64,000 nucleotides of DNA. Origin: Micromonospora inyonensis (GTDB lineage Bacteria; Actinomycetota; Actinomycetes; Mycobacteriales; Micromonosporaceae). This document shows positions 33,944 through 42,305 of the stretch, piece after piece. The DNA is taken from positions 2,170,001 to 2,234,000 of the forward strand of contig NZ_FMHU01000002.1 of the NCBI RefSeq assembly GCF_900091415.1. Reading direction: 5' to 3'. The first letter of the stretch is position 1. Every line of letters begins with the position of its first letter. The notes below the pieces were generated by a model. The model saw only the letters and a program-made list of their open reading frames with translations. It was not told where the DNA came from and searched no databases. A program made the translations under genes and the position numbers.

Positions 33944-36048
33944 GCCGGCCCGCCGGGCCGCGCGGCGGCCACGGCGACGCGGGCCTGATCGCCGGTGGTA
34001 TCGCCGCCGCGGTCCTGGTCCTCGCCAGCGGCGCGTGGCTGCCCGTCGTGCTGGCCCGCCCGCCCGGATACACCGGCGGCGGACCGATCCAGGTCGCCGC
34101 CGCGGTGCTGCGCGGTGACATCACCTGGACCACCACCTGCACCCTCATCGCCGTCGCCGAGGTGACCGTCCTGGTCTTGCTGGCCGTCGGCGGGGTCACC
34201 GCCTGGCGGTGGGCTCGTCGGCGGCGCACCCGCGTCGACTCGGCCGCCCGACGCATGGCCAGCCGCGCCGACCTGGCGCACCTGGGCCCGAAGGGCGTCG
34301 CCGACAGCGGCCGGCGGCTACGGCCCAGCCTCGCCGACGTCGACCGGCCCGACCCCGACCAGCTCGGCGTGCTGATCGCCCACACCGTCGCCGGCGGCAT
34401 GCCGCTGCGCCAGTCCTGGGAGGACATGGCCGTCGACATCTGGGGCCCACGAACCGGCAAGACCACCTGCCGGGCGATCCCCGCCATCGTCGCCGCCCCC
34501 GGCCCGACCCTGGTCACCAGCGTCAAAGGCGACATCGTCGACGCCACCCGCGACATCCGCGCCGCCCGCGGCACCGTCTGGGCGTTCGACCCGCAGCACA
34601 TCCTCGGACCCAAGCAGGGCATGTGGTGGAACCCCCTGCGCGCAGTCGCCACCATCACCGACGCCCGCCGCCTCGCCGAACACTTCGCCTCCGCCGAACG
34701 CGAACCCGGCGTCAGCCGCGACGCCTTCTTCGACCCCAGCTCCGAAGAGCTGGTGGCAAACCTGCTCCTCGCGGCCGCCGTGTCCGGCCGCGACATCCTC
34801 GCCGCGTACCGGTGGGCCGTCAGCCCCCGAGACGACGAACCCGCAATGCTGCTGCGCGAACACGGCTTCGACCTGCCCGCCGACGCGGTGTCCGGGGTGG
34901 TCAACATGCCCGACAAGACCCGCGGCGGCATCTACGCCGGCGCCCAAAAAATGCTCACGTGCCTCACCGAACCCGCCGTCACCGCCTGGGTCACCCCACC
35001 CACGCGCGGCGGGGTCCTCGAGATCGACCCGGCCGCGTTCGCGGCCAGCACCGACGTGCTCTACCTGCTCTCCCAGGGCGGCCCCGGCTCCCCCGCCCCA
35101 CTGGTCGCCGCCCTCACCGACGCCGTCCTACACGCCGGCGAGCTACGCGCCCGCACCTGCCCCGGCCGGCGCCTCGACCCGCCGCTGCTGAGCATCCTCG
35201 ACGAAGCCGCCAACATCTGCCGCCTCCGACAGCTGCCCAACCTCTACTCCTACTACGGCTCCCACGGCCTGCCCATCATCACGATCCTGCAGTCCTACCC
35301 CCAAGGCGTCGACGTATGGGGACGCGAAGGCATGCGCAAACTCTGGTCCGCGGCGAACGTCCGCACCTACGGCGGCGGCGTCGCCGACCCCGACTGGCTC
35401 GAAGAACTCTCCAAACTCATCGGCGAGCACGACGTCACCACCCGCTCCACCAGCAGCAGCGGATCCGGATGGGGCCAACGGTCCGTCTCCCACGCCACCC
35501 GCCGCCAACGCATCCTCGACGTCTCCGACCTACACGCCCTACCCCGAGGCCGGATGGTCGTCTACGCCTCCGGCGCCCCACCCGCGCTCGCCCGCACCGC
35601 ACCCTGGCAAGACGGGCCGCACGCCGAGGCGATCCGCGCCTCGATCCTGGGGGTCGCTGACCCGCAGCGTTTCCCAGGCTCGCCACAGCGCGTACAGGCG
35701 GGAGATCGCCTCGGGGTGCGCCCACCAGCGGGGGCACCAGTTCACCCCGCTGGTGGGTCCGGAGGCGAGGCGCCGCTCGACGACGTGGGCGAGGTAGTCG
35801 GCGACGAACGCCTCGACGTTGCGGTAGGCCGGCTCCGGTGCGGCGTCGTCGCCGGCTGGCGGTGTGGCGGCCGGCGGCGTCACGTCCGGGTCACCGGCGA
35901 GCTGGCCCAGCAGGGCGTTGAGGTCGGCAACCGGGTCACCGGCCGGTCCAGGCTGCGGCAGGGTCATGGAGTCGGCTCCGGCGGGGCGTCGTCGGGGGTG
36001 AGGGTCCAGTCGGTGCGGCCGTGGGGGTCCCAGCGGGCACCGGCATGA
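33940..36048 (+). CDS. TraG/VirD4-like type IV coupling protein with replaced C-terminus
   Basis: 702 codons as it stands. Two N-terminal membrane helices (around AGLIAGGIAAAVLVLASGAW and VAEVTVLVLLAVGGVTAW) precede the ATPase domain with IWGPRTGKTTCRAIPA (Walker A) and PPLLSILDEAANICRL (Walker B). Further coupling-protein motifs are LVTSVKGDIVDATRD and PDKTRGGIYAGAQKM. Genuine sequence ends near AEAIRASI at about 35646. The remaining 130 codons are antisense of a DUF4913 gene, because a 387-bp segment is inverted. The original C-terminus (WDPHGRTDWTLTPDDAPPE) can be read on the minus strand at 35970-36033. The altered protein may still fold. Confidence 0.8.
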   Translation: MSRPAGPRGGHGDAGLIAGGIAAAVLVLASGAWLPVVLARPPGYTGGGPIQVAAAVLRGDITWTTTCTLIAVAEVTVLVLLAVGGVTAWRWARRRRTRVDSAARRMASRADLAHLGPKGVADSGRRLRPSLADVDRPDPDQLGVLIAHTVAGGMPLRQSWEDMAVDIWGPRTGKTTCRAIPAIVAAPGPTLVTSVKGDIVDATRDIRAARGTVWAFDPQHILGPKQGMWWNPLRAVATITDARRLAEHFASAEREPGVSRDAFFDPSSEELVANLLLAAAVSGRDILAAYRWAVSPRDDEPAMLLREHGFDLPADAVSGVVNMPDKTRGGIYAGAQKMLTCLTEPAVTAWVTPPTRGGVLEIDPAAFAASTDVLYLLSQGGPGSPAPLVAALTDAVLHAGELRARTCPGRRLDPPLLSILDEAANICRLRQLPNLYSYYGSHGLPIITILQSYPQGVDVWGREGMRKLWSAANVRTYGGGVADPDWLEELSKLIGEHDVTTRSTSSSGSGWGQRSVSHATRRQRILDVSDLHALPRGRMVVYASGAPPALARTAPWQDGPHAEAIRASILGVADPQRFPGSPQRVQAGDRLGVRPPAGAPVHPAGGSGGEAPLDDVGEVVGDERLDVAVGRLRCGVVAGWRCGGRRRHVRVTGELAQQGVEVGNRVTGRSRLRQGHGVGSGGASSGVRVQSVRPWGSQRAPA
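35647..36033. other. 387-bp inverted segment breaking traG and a DUF4913 gene
   Basis: The segment is bounded by CTGGG (35647-35651) and CCCAG (36029-36033). Reversing it restores both genes: traG regains a short tail whose TGA overlaps the ATG of the next gene (ATGA), and the DUF4913 protein continues from WRAWETLRVSDPQ into GTGMSIWWRDHLDPH. Each join is off by one base, implying a small loss at the breakpoints. Confidence 0.85.
35650..35967 (-). pseudogene. DUF4913 protein, 5' part (inverted)
   Basis: From ATG 35967 the minus strand encodes a proline-rich start, then YRNVEAFVADYLAHVVERRL, NWCPRWWAHPEAISRLYALW and WRAWETLRVSDPQ, the conserved core of DUF4913 proteins carried by actinobacterial mobile elements. 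Family sequence stops at about 35650, at the inversion breakpoint, and the frame runs on as antisense of traG to 35539. The remaining part of the protein is on the plus strand at 36033-36215. Function of the family is unknown. Confidence 0.8.
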
Positions 36049-36215
36049 GCATCTGGTGGCGCGACCACCTCGACCCCCACCTCGCCGCGCTGGCCGCCGA
36101 GTACGGGCCGTTCAGCAGGTGCAGCCCTGACAAGCACACCGAACCCCGGCCGCTACCCGTCGAGCCGGCGCCACCGGAGGTGCTCGCGCAGCTTCCCGAC
36201 GCCGATAGCCTCTGA
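36033..36215 (+). pseudogene. DUF4913 protein, 3' part
   Basis: Plus-strand frame reading GTGMSIWWRDHLDPHLAALA and AEYGPFSRCSPDKHTE, then a proline-rich tail ending LPDADSL before a stop at 36215. This is the C-terminal half of DUF4913, directly after the inverted segment. Its ATG at 36045 has no convincing ribosome site, so independent expression is unlikely. Confidence 0.8.
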
Positions 36216-36293
36216 TTCCGCAGCATCACCCGCACCCGCTACACCTTGATCACCTCCGATATTCTGACCCTGAGTGACTAGGAGGTACGAGCC

Positions 36294-36587
36294 GTGACCG
36301 AACAGTCCGTGCTGGCCAACCTGGGCCAGTTCGAGTGGGACTCGACCGAGTCCGTTTCCTACGAGGTCGCTATCGAGGCGGTCAGCCAGGCGGTCGCCGC
36401 CATCACCCCGCTCATCGCCACCGCTCGGCAGCAGGACAACGACGCCGCGGTAGCAGAGCTGATCAACCTACGGAAGCAGTGCATCGCCGCACGTAACGAG
36501 CTGCGACCGACCGACCACCAAGCGATCGCCGACGCCACGCAGCACTACCGGAACCTGGCAGAGCAACTCGGTCGGCGCGCTGCCTGA
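36294..36587 (+). CDS. Small helical protein, probable antitoxin partner of the zeta toxin
   Basis: 97 residues, GTG start with AGGAGG eight bases upstream, a strong site. The sequence is predicted almost entirely helical (EVAIEAVSQAVAAITPLIAT and AELINLRKQCIAARNELR). Its stop overlaps the start of the zeta-toxin gene by one base (TGATG), the usual arrangement of an antitoxin gene. It has no clear similarity to classical epsilon that I can state; the role is inferred from position and size. Confidence 0.7.
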   Translation: MTEQSVLANLGQFEWDSTESVSYEVAIEAVSQAVAAITPLIATARQQDNDAAVAELINLRKQCIAARNELRPTDHQAIADATQHYRNLAEQLGRRAA

Positions 36588-37615
36588 TGCCGATCGACCC
36601 GAGACGCTACCTGCTTCCCGAGGAACAGTCGCAGCAGATCTTCCGCGAGGAGATCGCGCCGGAGGAACTCGCCCACGGGGTCTCCCAAGACCAGCCGGTG
36701 GTCGTCTTCGTCGCCGGGCAGCCCGGCGCGGGCAAGACCATGACCACCGAGTCGGTCAAGCGCGAACTCGATCAGCGCGGCGGCGCGATCGTGGTCAACT
36801 CCGACTTCTACAAGCCCTACCACCCTGAGTACAGCAGGCTGCTGCGCGAGGACGACCGCAACGCCGCGCCGTACACCAGCATGGATGGACGCCGGTGGAT
36901 GGCCGCCGCCGAGCAGTACCTCATCGACCGGCGAGTCGACACGATCATCGAGACGACGATGCGGGACCCCGGAGACTTCCTGGAACCCGCAGCGATGTTC
37001 CGCGCGGCAGGCTACCGGGTGGAGGCCGCGATCATGGCGGTGCCCGAGCCGCTCAGCCGACTCGGCATCGTCCACCGCTATCACGACCAGGTCCAGAAGC
37101 TCGGCCACGGCAGGTTGACCGCTCGGGACAACCACGACGCCTCCTACCAGGGGGTCCGCCAGGCCGCCGAGGCTATCGACCGGGCGCGGGTGGTCGACGT
37201 CGCCACCGTCTACCGGCGCGGCAACCACCAGCTGCACATCAACTATCTCGACGCCACCGGCGCCTGGCGCTGGCCGGCCGGCACCGCCGCGGCCATCGAC
37301 GCTGAGCGCCAGCGACCATGGACCCCGGAGGAGACCAAGAAGTTCGCGGCCACAGTCAAGCAGCTCACCGACGAGATGGGCCCCGAGTGGTACGGAGAAC
37401 TCCGGAACATCGTCCGGCTCGCGGCACCCCTCACCGACCCGCAGACTCCGCTGCCTCAGATCGTCGACGTCTCTCCCGGGATCACGGCGGCCGCGCAGGC
37501 CTTCCCGACCAGCACCCGTCAGTCCCTACCCCGGCAGCCGGCGGTACGCGACGCCGAGTCGACGCCACCGAAGTCGAGCCGCGGAGCCTCCAGAGGCGAG
37601 GAACCCAGCCGCTAA
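36587..37615 (+). CDS. Zeta-type toxin (P-loop kinase)
   Basis: 342 residues. VVVFVAGQPGAGKTMTTESV holds the Walker A (residues 44-51). VVNSDFYKPYHPEYSRLL matches the zeta substrate-binding aspartate region, and TIIETTMRDPGDFLEPA and the VEAAIMAVPEPLSRLGIVHR strand match zeta-family kinases, which phosphorylate UDP-N-acetylglucosamine or related targets and poison wall synthesis. A C-terminal extension from about residue 230 is less conserved and ends in a charged low-complexity tail. Coupled to a small upstream gene, it probably stabilises the mobile element. Confidence 0.85.
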   Translation: MPIDPRRYLLPEEQSQQIFREEIAPEELAHGVSQDQPVVVFVAGQPGAGKTMTTESVKRELDQRGGAIVVNSDFYKPYHPEYSRLLREDDRNAAPYTSMDGRRWMAAAEQYLIDRRVDTIIETTMRDPGDFLEPAAMFRAAGYRVEAAIMAVPEPLSRLGIVHRYHDQVQKLGHGRLTARDNHDASYQGVRQAAEAIDRARVVDVATVYRRGNHQLHINYLDATGAWRWPAGTAAAIDAERQRPWTPEETKKFAATVKQLTDEMGPEWYGELRNIVRLAAPLTDPQTPLPQIVDVSPGITAAAQAFPTSTRQSLPRQPAVRDAESTPPKSSRGASRGEEPSR

Positions 37616-37692
37616 CTCAGGCGTTCCTCACCCTCGCCTGCGCCATCATCTGCTGGCGCCGACGACTCCAACGCTCGAAGAGTTAGGAGTTG

Positions 37693-38718
37693 TTAGGGAG
37701 CGAGTGCTGGCGGGCTGGGCGCGCCTGGTGGGCGCACCCGTGCCAGGCGGGAGGTGATCGCGCCGTGGTTGCGTCCGAACTCGGCCATCAAGTCGGGGAT
37801 GCTCGCGCCCTGCGCGGCGCGTTGGGCGAGCCGTTCGTCGTCTTCGGGTTCCCACGGCTTGTGGGAGTTGGGGTGGACCTTGCGCAGGTCTTCCATCGTG
37901 TACGCCGGCGTGTGGGGCGGGGCGGCGGGCGGGCGGCTGCTGTTCGGGCCGGGCCACGGCCCCAGGCCCAGGGCGTGCAGCTTGTAGCGGATGCTGTTGG
38001 CGGTGCGGTCCAGTTCGGCGGCGATGGTCTCGGGGTCGACTCCGTCGTGGTGGCGGCTGGCCACGTACGCGGTTTCCTGCTCTGACCAGGCCCGGGGACG
38101 CCGGGGTGAGGGGACCCGGGCGGACGCGCCGGGGTTGGTCGCGGCGGCGAGGAACAACCGGGCCACCAGGGACAGGTCACCGCCGGGCAGGTGCCCGGCG
38201 AGGTGGGCGATGAGCTGGCCGGCGTCGTCGGCGCCGACTACCTCGACGGTCGGGCCGTCCATGCCGGCGGTGAGGGTCAGCGTGTAGTGCAGGCCGGCGT
38301 CGCTGACATCCCACGACAGCACCACCGGCACCGGATTCGCCACCGGTGCTGGCGTCGTTGTGGCGGGCCTGGCCGGGGCCGGGTCGTACGGTGCGGCCGG
38401 CGGCCAGGAGCTGATGGGCGACTGGTGGAGGTCGACGCCGAACAGCAGCTCGTCGACGTCGTAGGTGGCGTAGTGGACCGTGCCGTCGTCGAGCCGGTAC
38501 GCGACGTCGCCGGCCACCCGCTCGTGGATGCTGGCCACCGCGACGCGCAGCGTCTGTCCGGCGAAGCGGCTGTCGGCCCCCGGGTCGTCCGGTCCGGGAT
38601 GGAACGTCAACGCCGCGTACGTCGCCGGTCCCATGCCACGGTGGGTCCTGTCGGGGTCGCCGTGCCAGGTGCCGTCCTTGTCCTGAAACGCATAGATGAG
38701 CGCCACGACCGGCACCAT
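37693..38718 (-). CDS. Protein with two homeodomain-like HTH segments, unknown function
   Basis: 341 residues from ATG 38718. The N-terminal 120 residues (starting VALIYAFQDKDGTW) resemble no family I know. After a proline/threonine-rich linker and a second beta-rich region come two helix-turn-helix-like segments: WSEQETAYVASRHHDGVDPE to TANSIRYKLHALGLG, and PWEPEDDERLAQRAAQGASI to GRNHGAITSRLARV, each reminiscent of Myb/SANT-like or Lsr2-type DNA-binding repeats. It may regulate genes of the element. It is convergent with the zeta operon. Confidence 0.6.
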   Translation of the reverse strand: MVPVVALIYAFQDKDGTWHGDPDRTHRGMGPATYAALTFHPGPDDPGADSRFAGQTLRVAVASIHERVAGDVAYRLDDGTVHYATYDVDELLFGVDLHQSPISSWPPAAPYDPAPARPATTTPAPVANPVPVVLSWDVSDAGLHYTLTLTAGMDGPTVEVVGADDAGQLIAHLAGHLPGGDLSLVARLFLAAATNPGASARVPSPRRPRAWSEQETAYVASRHHDGVDPETIAAELDRTANSIRYKLHALGLGPWPGPNSSRPPAAPPHTPAYTMEDLRKVHPNSHKPWEPEDDERLAQRAAQGASIPDLMAEFGRNHGAITSRLARVRPPGAPSPPALAP

Positions 38719-38991
38719 ACGAACGTCGCACCCAGGGTTGCAAGGTCAACGCGCTAAGTAGTTGATTTGGGGGTGCCGAGCGGTCGTGTGGCCAGTACCT
38801 CCACGTGGCACAGCTCATCGCCGACGGTTGGGAACGGAAGCGCTGATCCCTCAGCAAGGGCTTAACAAACGCAATCAGATGGCCACATCAAACCAAATAT
38901 TGACGGACTTGATTATTGATGGCAGGTCAGACATACTTACGGCTCATGTCTCTGAGTAACGAGGAGGTTGCACAAAGTAGCGAAGGTGGGA

Positions 38992-39528
38992 ATGCGGAAG
39001 CTGGCGGTGCTGGTGTTGGCCGCGACGTTCGGAACGCTGTCGTTCGTTTCGCCGGCCAGTGCGGCACCGGCTGACTCGGGTTCCGGCGAGGTGCGTCCGA
39101 CGCTGGTGCAGCCTGGGCAGGTGCCGAAGGTGGACGGGCCGACGTACTACTTCGGCGAGGGCGCCACGACTGGTCAGGTCGGCCCCTTCGTCGATTCCTT
39201 GCCGTTCAACTACACGTTCGACGTCTCATGGGGACTCGAGTCGCGGCGGTTCACCACGACGAACGGTAAGGTGTGCACGTGGCTCGCGGTCGATCTGACC
39301 TCCGGCAGTCCGTACGCGAACACGCTGACGGTGAAGCTGTACGAGGACATCAGCCTCGGTTCGGACATCCAGATCGGTTCGCCGGTGCCGTGGCCCTACG
39401 ACGGCCAGACCTACCACTACTGCTGGACGCCGGTGACGAACAATCGGACCTACTACTTCTGGTTCGGCTTCGGTAGTGCGGGCAACGGCGCCTACGCGCA
39501 CGGCAGTGGAACCGCGACCAACAGCTGA
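38992..39528 (+). CDS. Small secreted protein
   Basis: 178 residues from ATG 38992. A signal peptide (RKLAVLVLAATFGTLSFVSP, cleavage after ASA) precedes a beta-rich mature domain with many tyrosine and tryptophan residues (GPTYYFGEGATTG, then TYHYCWTPVTNNRTYYFWFG) and a cysteine in GKVCTWLAVD. I do not recognise the family. Upstream TTG and GTG codons nearer to a GAGGAGG site at 38961-38967 are alternative starts that would add a few residues. A strong bidirectional hairpin follows. Confidence 0.65.
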   Translation: MRKLAVLVLAATFGTLSFVSPASAAPADSGSGEVRPTLVQPGQVPKVDGPTYYFGEGATTGQVGPFVDSLPFNYTFDVSWGLESRRFTTTNGKVCTWLAVDLTSGSPYANTLTVKLYEDISLGSDIQIGSPVPWPYDGQTYHYCWTPVTNNRTYYFWFGFGSAGNGAYAHGSGTATNS

Positions 39529-39551
39529 GCTGATCTGAGCCCACAACAGAC

Positions 39552-39583
39552 GAGGCGGGACGCCGGTGATGGCGTCCCGCCTC
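39552..39583. terminator. Bidirectional hairpin between convergent genes
   Basis: A perfect 13-bp stem (GAGGCGGGACGCC and its complement) with a six-base loop, extended by CAACA/TGTTG outside. It lies 24 bases after the secreted-protein stop and 14 bases from the stop of the minus-strand anti-sigma-like gene, so it can end both transcripts. Confidence 0.8.
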
Positions 39584-39596
39584 TGTTGGTCGAGGG

Positions 39597-40859
39597 TCAG
39601 GCAGGCGGAGAGAGGGCGGGCACGCTGATGAAGACCTCCCGCAGCCCGTCGATGGAGACAGCCGGGCGGGCTGGAACCGTGACCTGACCACTGGTGCGGG
39701 TTTTGGCCGCGTGGGCAGCGGTGATGGCTCCGGCGAGTGGATCGTGTTGAGCGGGATCGGCCACCAGGAGCCGGTTGCCCTCGTTGACCTCGGAGGTGGG
39801 GGCCAGGTCACCGAAGACGAGACCGCCGCGTTGGCGCAGGACGCCGGGCTGGTTGCTGATATCGGTGTAGGCGGGAATCTCGAACCCCGCTGCGTTGAGC
39901 AGCTGCACCCGCGCCTCCCGGCCAGCCGGGTCAACCTGCGCCACCTGGCCGACGAGGCCGTGGGCAACGGCGACGAGCTGCCCAGTACGAACGCGGCCCG
40001 CCTCGGCCACCGACACCGTCAGATGGTCCGCCCTGCGCTCAGTCACGATCGCGGGCAGGTACTCCGCGTCGCCGACAGCGCCACCCTGCGCGGGGCTGTC
40101 AAAGACCGACTCACCGCCGGCAAAGCCCTTGACGCGCACGGTCAGAGCGGTCGATGACTGCGGCAACCGCCGAATGAGGTATCGGCCGGTGGGAGCACCG
40201 CCCCCTTCGACCATCTCGTCGTCGATACTCGTGCTCGTGATCTGCAACCGGGTGACCCCCGGCATCGCCACCGCGATCGCGTAGCCGCTCCAGTAGGAAT
40301 CGGTAAAACTACCCGCAGGCGCGCGTGGGCTGACCAGACTGACCACCCGCGTCTGCTCCGGAACAGGCGCTGGCCGATCGGCCAGCAGCCGCATCTCCGG
40401 CCCTGCGGTTGAAGACGCCACGAAGAACCCGATCCGGGGTTGGCCCGCACCGTCGTAGGCCTGTAGTACGACCACCCGTCCCAGGTGCGGATCCTCCGCC
40501 GTCAACAGCGCCCGCACTTCGGTATGAGCACCGGTCACATTGCCAGGCCGCGCCTGGTCCCACGCCCGTTTGGCGTCATCGACCATGGACTCGGGAGCAT
40601 CACCCACGCGGTTCCACGCCAAGAACGGGCCGTCACCTGGCGCCGCCGTCAGGTCTCCACCCCGGGGCATCACCACACCCGCGAGGACCATGGAGGTCGC
40701 CACCACCGCGACGGTCAGCAGAGCCGATCCCGCGAGCGCCGTACGGCGGCGGCGCACCGCCCTGACCCGGCGATGGACGGCCATGTCAGGTGTCGCCGGC
40801 ACTCGCACCTCGTCGGCTAGATCGATCAACCGATTCCGCAACTCCCGATCGATGCTCAC
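39597..40859 (-). CDS. Anti-sigma-factor-like membrane protein
   Basis: 420 residues. A short cytoplasmic N-terminus (RELRNRLIDLADEV) is followed by one membrane helix (ALAGSALLTVAVVATSMVLAG) and a long extracytoplasmic domain with no family I can name. Its ATG overlaps the stop of an ECF sigma factor gene (ATGA), the standard arrangement for a membrane anti-sigma or sensor partner. It probably holds the sigma factor inactive until an envelope signal is received. Confidence 0.7.
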   Translation of the reverse strand: MSIDRELRNRLIDLADEVRVPATPDMAVHRRVRAVRRRRTALAGSALLTVAVVATSMVLAGVVMPRGGDLTAAPGDGPFLAWNRVGDAPESMVDDAKRAWDQARPGNVTGAHTEVRALLTAEDPHLGRVVVLQAYDGAGQPRIGFFVASSTAGPEMRLLADRPAPVPEQTRVVSLVSPRAPAGSFTDSYWSGYAIAVAMPGVTRLQITSTSIDDEMVEGGGAPTGRYLIRRLPQSSTALTVRVKGFAGGESVFDSPAQGGAVGDAEYLPAIVTERRADHLTVSVAEAGRVRTGQLVAVAHGLVGQVAQVDPAGREARVQLLNAAGFEIPAYTDISNQPGVLRQRGGLVFGDLAPTSEVNEGNRLLVADPAQHDPLAGAITAAHAAKTRTSGQVTVPARPAVSIDGLREVFISVPALSPPA

Positions 40860-41377
40860 GAACCATCCCTTCCTCGACCAGCCGCTGTTGGCAGCCGACC
40901 GGCATCCAGATCAGCACGCAGTGACCGCAGGCCTCGCGACGTCAAGCTCTTCACCGTGCCCACCGCGCAACCCAGAACCGCTGCGGTCTGCTCCTCGCTC
41001 AAGTCCTCGTAGTGCCGCAGCACCACCGCCGCCCGCTGCCGGGACGGCAGCCGGGCCAATGCACGCCGCAGCAGATCCCGGTCGTCGACCGAGGCGAACT
41101 CATCACGGCCTGCCCACTCCCGCGTATGCGCTACCGGCCGCTCGAACCACGAACGCCGCCGCCGCGCGCTGATGTAGGTATTGGTTAACACTCGGTGGGT
41201 GTAGTGATCGACGTTCTCGTCCAAGCGATGCCACACCAGAGCGACCTTCGTCAGTGTCGTCTGCACTAGGTCCTCGGCCTTGCCATGATCGCCACAAAGC
41301 AGATAAGCAAGCCGCGACAGCCGGGCGTAACGGGCCCGCACGAACTCGCTGATCTCCTCCTCCGCCGCGCTACGCAT
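40856..41377 (-). CDS. ECF sigma factor, SigE-like family
   Basis: 173 residues from ATG 41377 (GGAG upstream). Region 2 is LSRLAYLLCGDHGKAEDLVQ and LTKVALVWHRL. Region 4 starts LPSRQRAAVVLRHYEDLSEE and reaches AAVLGCAVGTVKSLTSRGL, the SigE-like (SCO-type) actinomycete group. It directs RNA polymerase to a small regulon, probably including its own operon. Translationally coupled to the anti-sigma-like gene. Confidence 0.9.
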   Translation of the reverse strand: MRSAAEEEISEFVRARYARLSRLAYLLCGDHGKAEDLVQTTLTKVALVWHRLDENVDHYTHRVLTNTYISARRRRSWFERPVAHTREWAGRDEFASVDDRDLLRRALARLPSRQRAAVVLRHYEDLSEEQTAAVLGCAVGTVKSLTSRGLRSLRADLDAGRLPTAAGRGRDGS

Positions 41378-41450
41378 CCGTCTCCAACCCGGTCCTCCCT
41401 CTGCCCGCCCCCTCACCTACGCACCGAACCACGCGCCAGGTTGCCGACCC

Positions 41451-41744
41451 TTGCGAAACAGGTACCAACCAGGCCCCTGGCGAGAACCAGTGCGCAGATC
41501 GTGGTCGTCGGGCAAGCAGCAGGGGACCGCAGCGGTTGGTCGAGGCCGCAACTGCGCCTGGTGCCCGTGGGGCGCTCCGTCCAACGGCTGCCAGCACTGC
41601 GACGCGCTGCAGGGCAACTTCTTCCTCTTCCACGAGGAACTGATGGAGGTCCTACCGGTCAACGGCCTCGACGGCTTGGACCACCTCGCCGACGCCGGCA
41701 TACCCGCCGCGCAGTGGTGGCACCTGTACAAACAGTCGCTCTGA
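41451..41744 (+). CDS. Small cysteine-rich protein of unknown function
   Basis: 97 codons from a TTG with no strong ribosome site; the true start is uncertain. A compact CAWCPWGAPSNGCQHCDALQ segment offers four cysteines in CxxC pairs that could bind zinc, followed by a well-formed helix-rich tail (LFHEELMEVLPVNGLDGLDH, ending WWHLYKQSL). The composition supports a real protein or the end of one. No family recognised. Confidence 0.45.
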   Translation: MRNRYQPGPWREPVRRSWSSGKQQGTAAVGRGRNCAWCPWGAPSNGCQHCDALQGNFFLFHEELMEVLPVNGLDGLDHLADAGIPAAQWWHLYKQSL

Positions 41745-41803
41745 CCGCCCCCGCCAACGGGCGCCACGGAGACCCGATCGAACGCTCCTCCCGTTCCACG
41801 CCA

Positions 41804-41988
41804 CTACCGCAGTATGCGAGAGGCCGGGGTGTGGAGGTGAGCATCTGGTCGCTGGTCGGTGGTGGGCGGGGTCGGGAGTTGCGGGGTGGGTCGGTTGGCG
41901 GGCTGGGGTGGGGTGAGGTCGGGCAGGGCCTTGTAGAGGGTGGTGCGGGAGACGCCGAGGAGTTTGGCGATGGGGCCCGCCGGTAGTT
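41804..41988 (-). pseudogene. C-terminal HTH remnant of a serine recombinase
   Basis: The minus strand reads GPIAKLLGVSRTTLYKALPD, the C-terminal helix-turn-helix typical of Tn3-type resolvases and invertases, then a proline/threonine-rich tail to a stop at 41804. The catalytic N-terminal domain is absent: upstream of the HTH the sequence changes to the palindromic element at 41983-42101. A fragment, not an active recombinase. Confidence 0.6.
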
Positions 41989-42101
41989 TCCGGACCGAAA
42001 ACAACACCAACGCTGGTCAAGGACGTGATGGATATCCAAGTTCCCTGGCGTTCGTACGGGGCCGCGATCAGGGCTGGCGTTGTTTTCGGTCCGGAAACTA
42101 C
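41983..42101. mobile_element. 119-bp palindromic (MITE-like) element
   Basis: A perfect 23-bp inverted repeat (outer end GTAGTTTCCGGACCG) at 41983-42005 and 42079-42101, continuing inward as an imperfect palindrome for at least a dozen more bases. Size and structure resemble a miniature inverted-repeat element, or paired recombination sites. It abuts the recombinase HTH remnant. No coding sequence and no clear target duplication. Confidence 0.6.
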
Positions 42102-42239
42102 GGCGAGGCCCTTTCGGCAAACGCAGCCGGGGCGACCCTGGCCGATTGCCAGAAGCATGTACTGGATCTGGTCTCGGAGCTGTCCACGCGGACAGGCCCG
42201 CCGGGGCGGTCAGCCGCCCGGACCGGCAGGCCGCGCGAT

Positions 42240-42305
42240 CTGAGGTGCCGAGTCCTGCACGCCCGGTCCCGGCGGGAACTACTGAGTCCCGGGGGACTGG
42301 CTGGG
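42240..42305 (-). pseudogene. Decayed continuation of the giant gene's repeat beyond its stop
   Basis: Beyond the TAG at 42306-42308, the minus strand keeps matching the proline-rich linker found inside the gene at about 42700-42790. Two CAG codons of that copy are TAG here (at the stop and about 24 bases later), and the similarity fades by about 42240. The gene was once longer. Confidence 0.6.

Noticed and set aside
38762..38959. A 65-codon plus-strand frame upstream of the secreted protein
   Set aside because: No ribosome site, and its composition follows the AT-richer promoter region; more likely non-coding.
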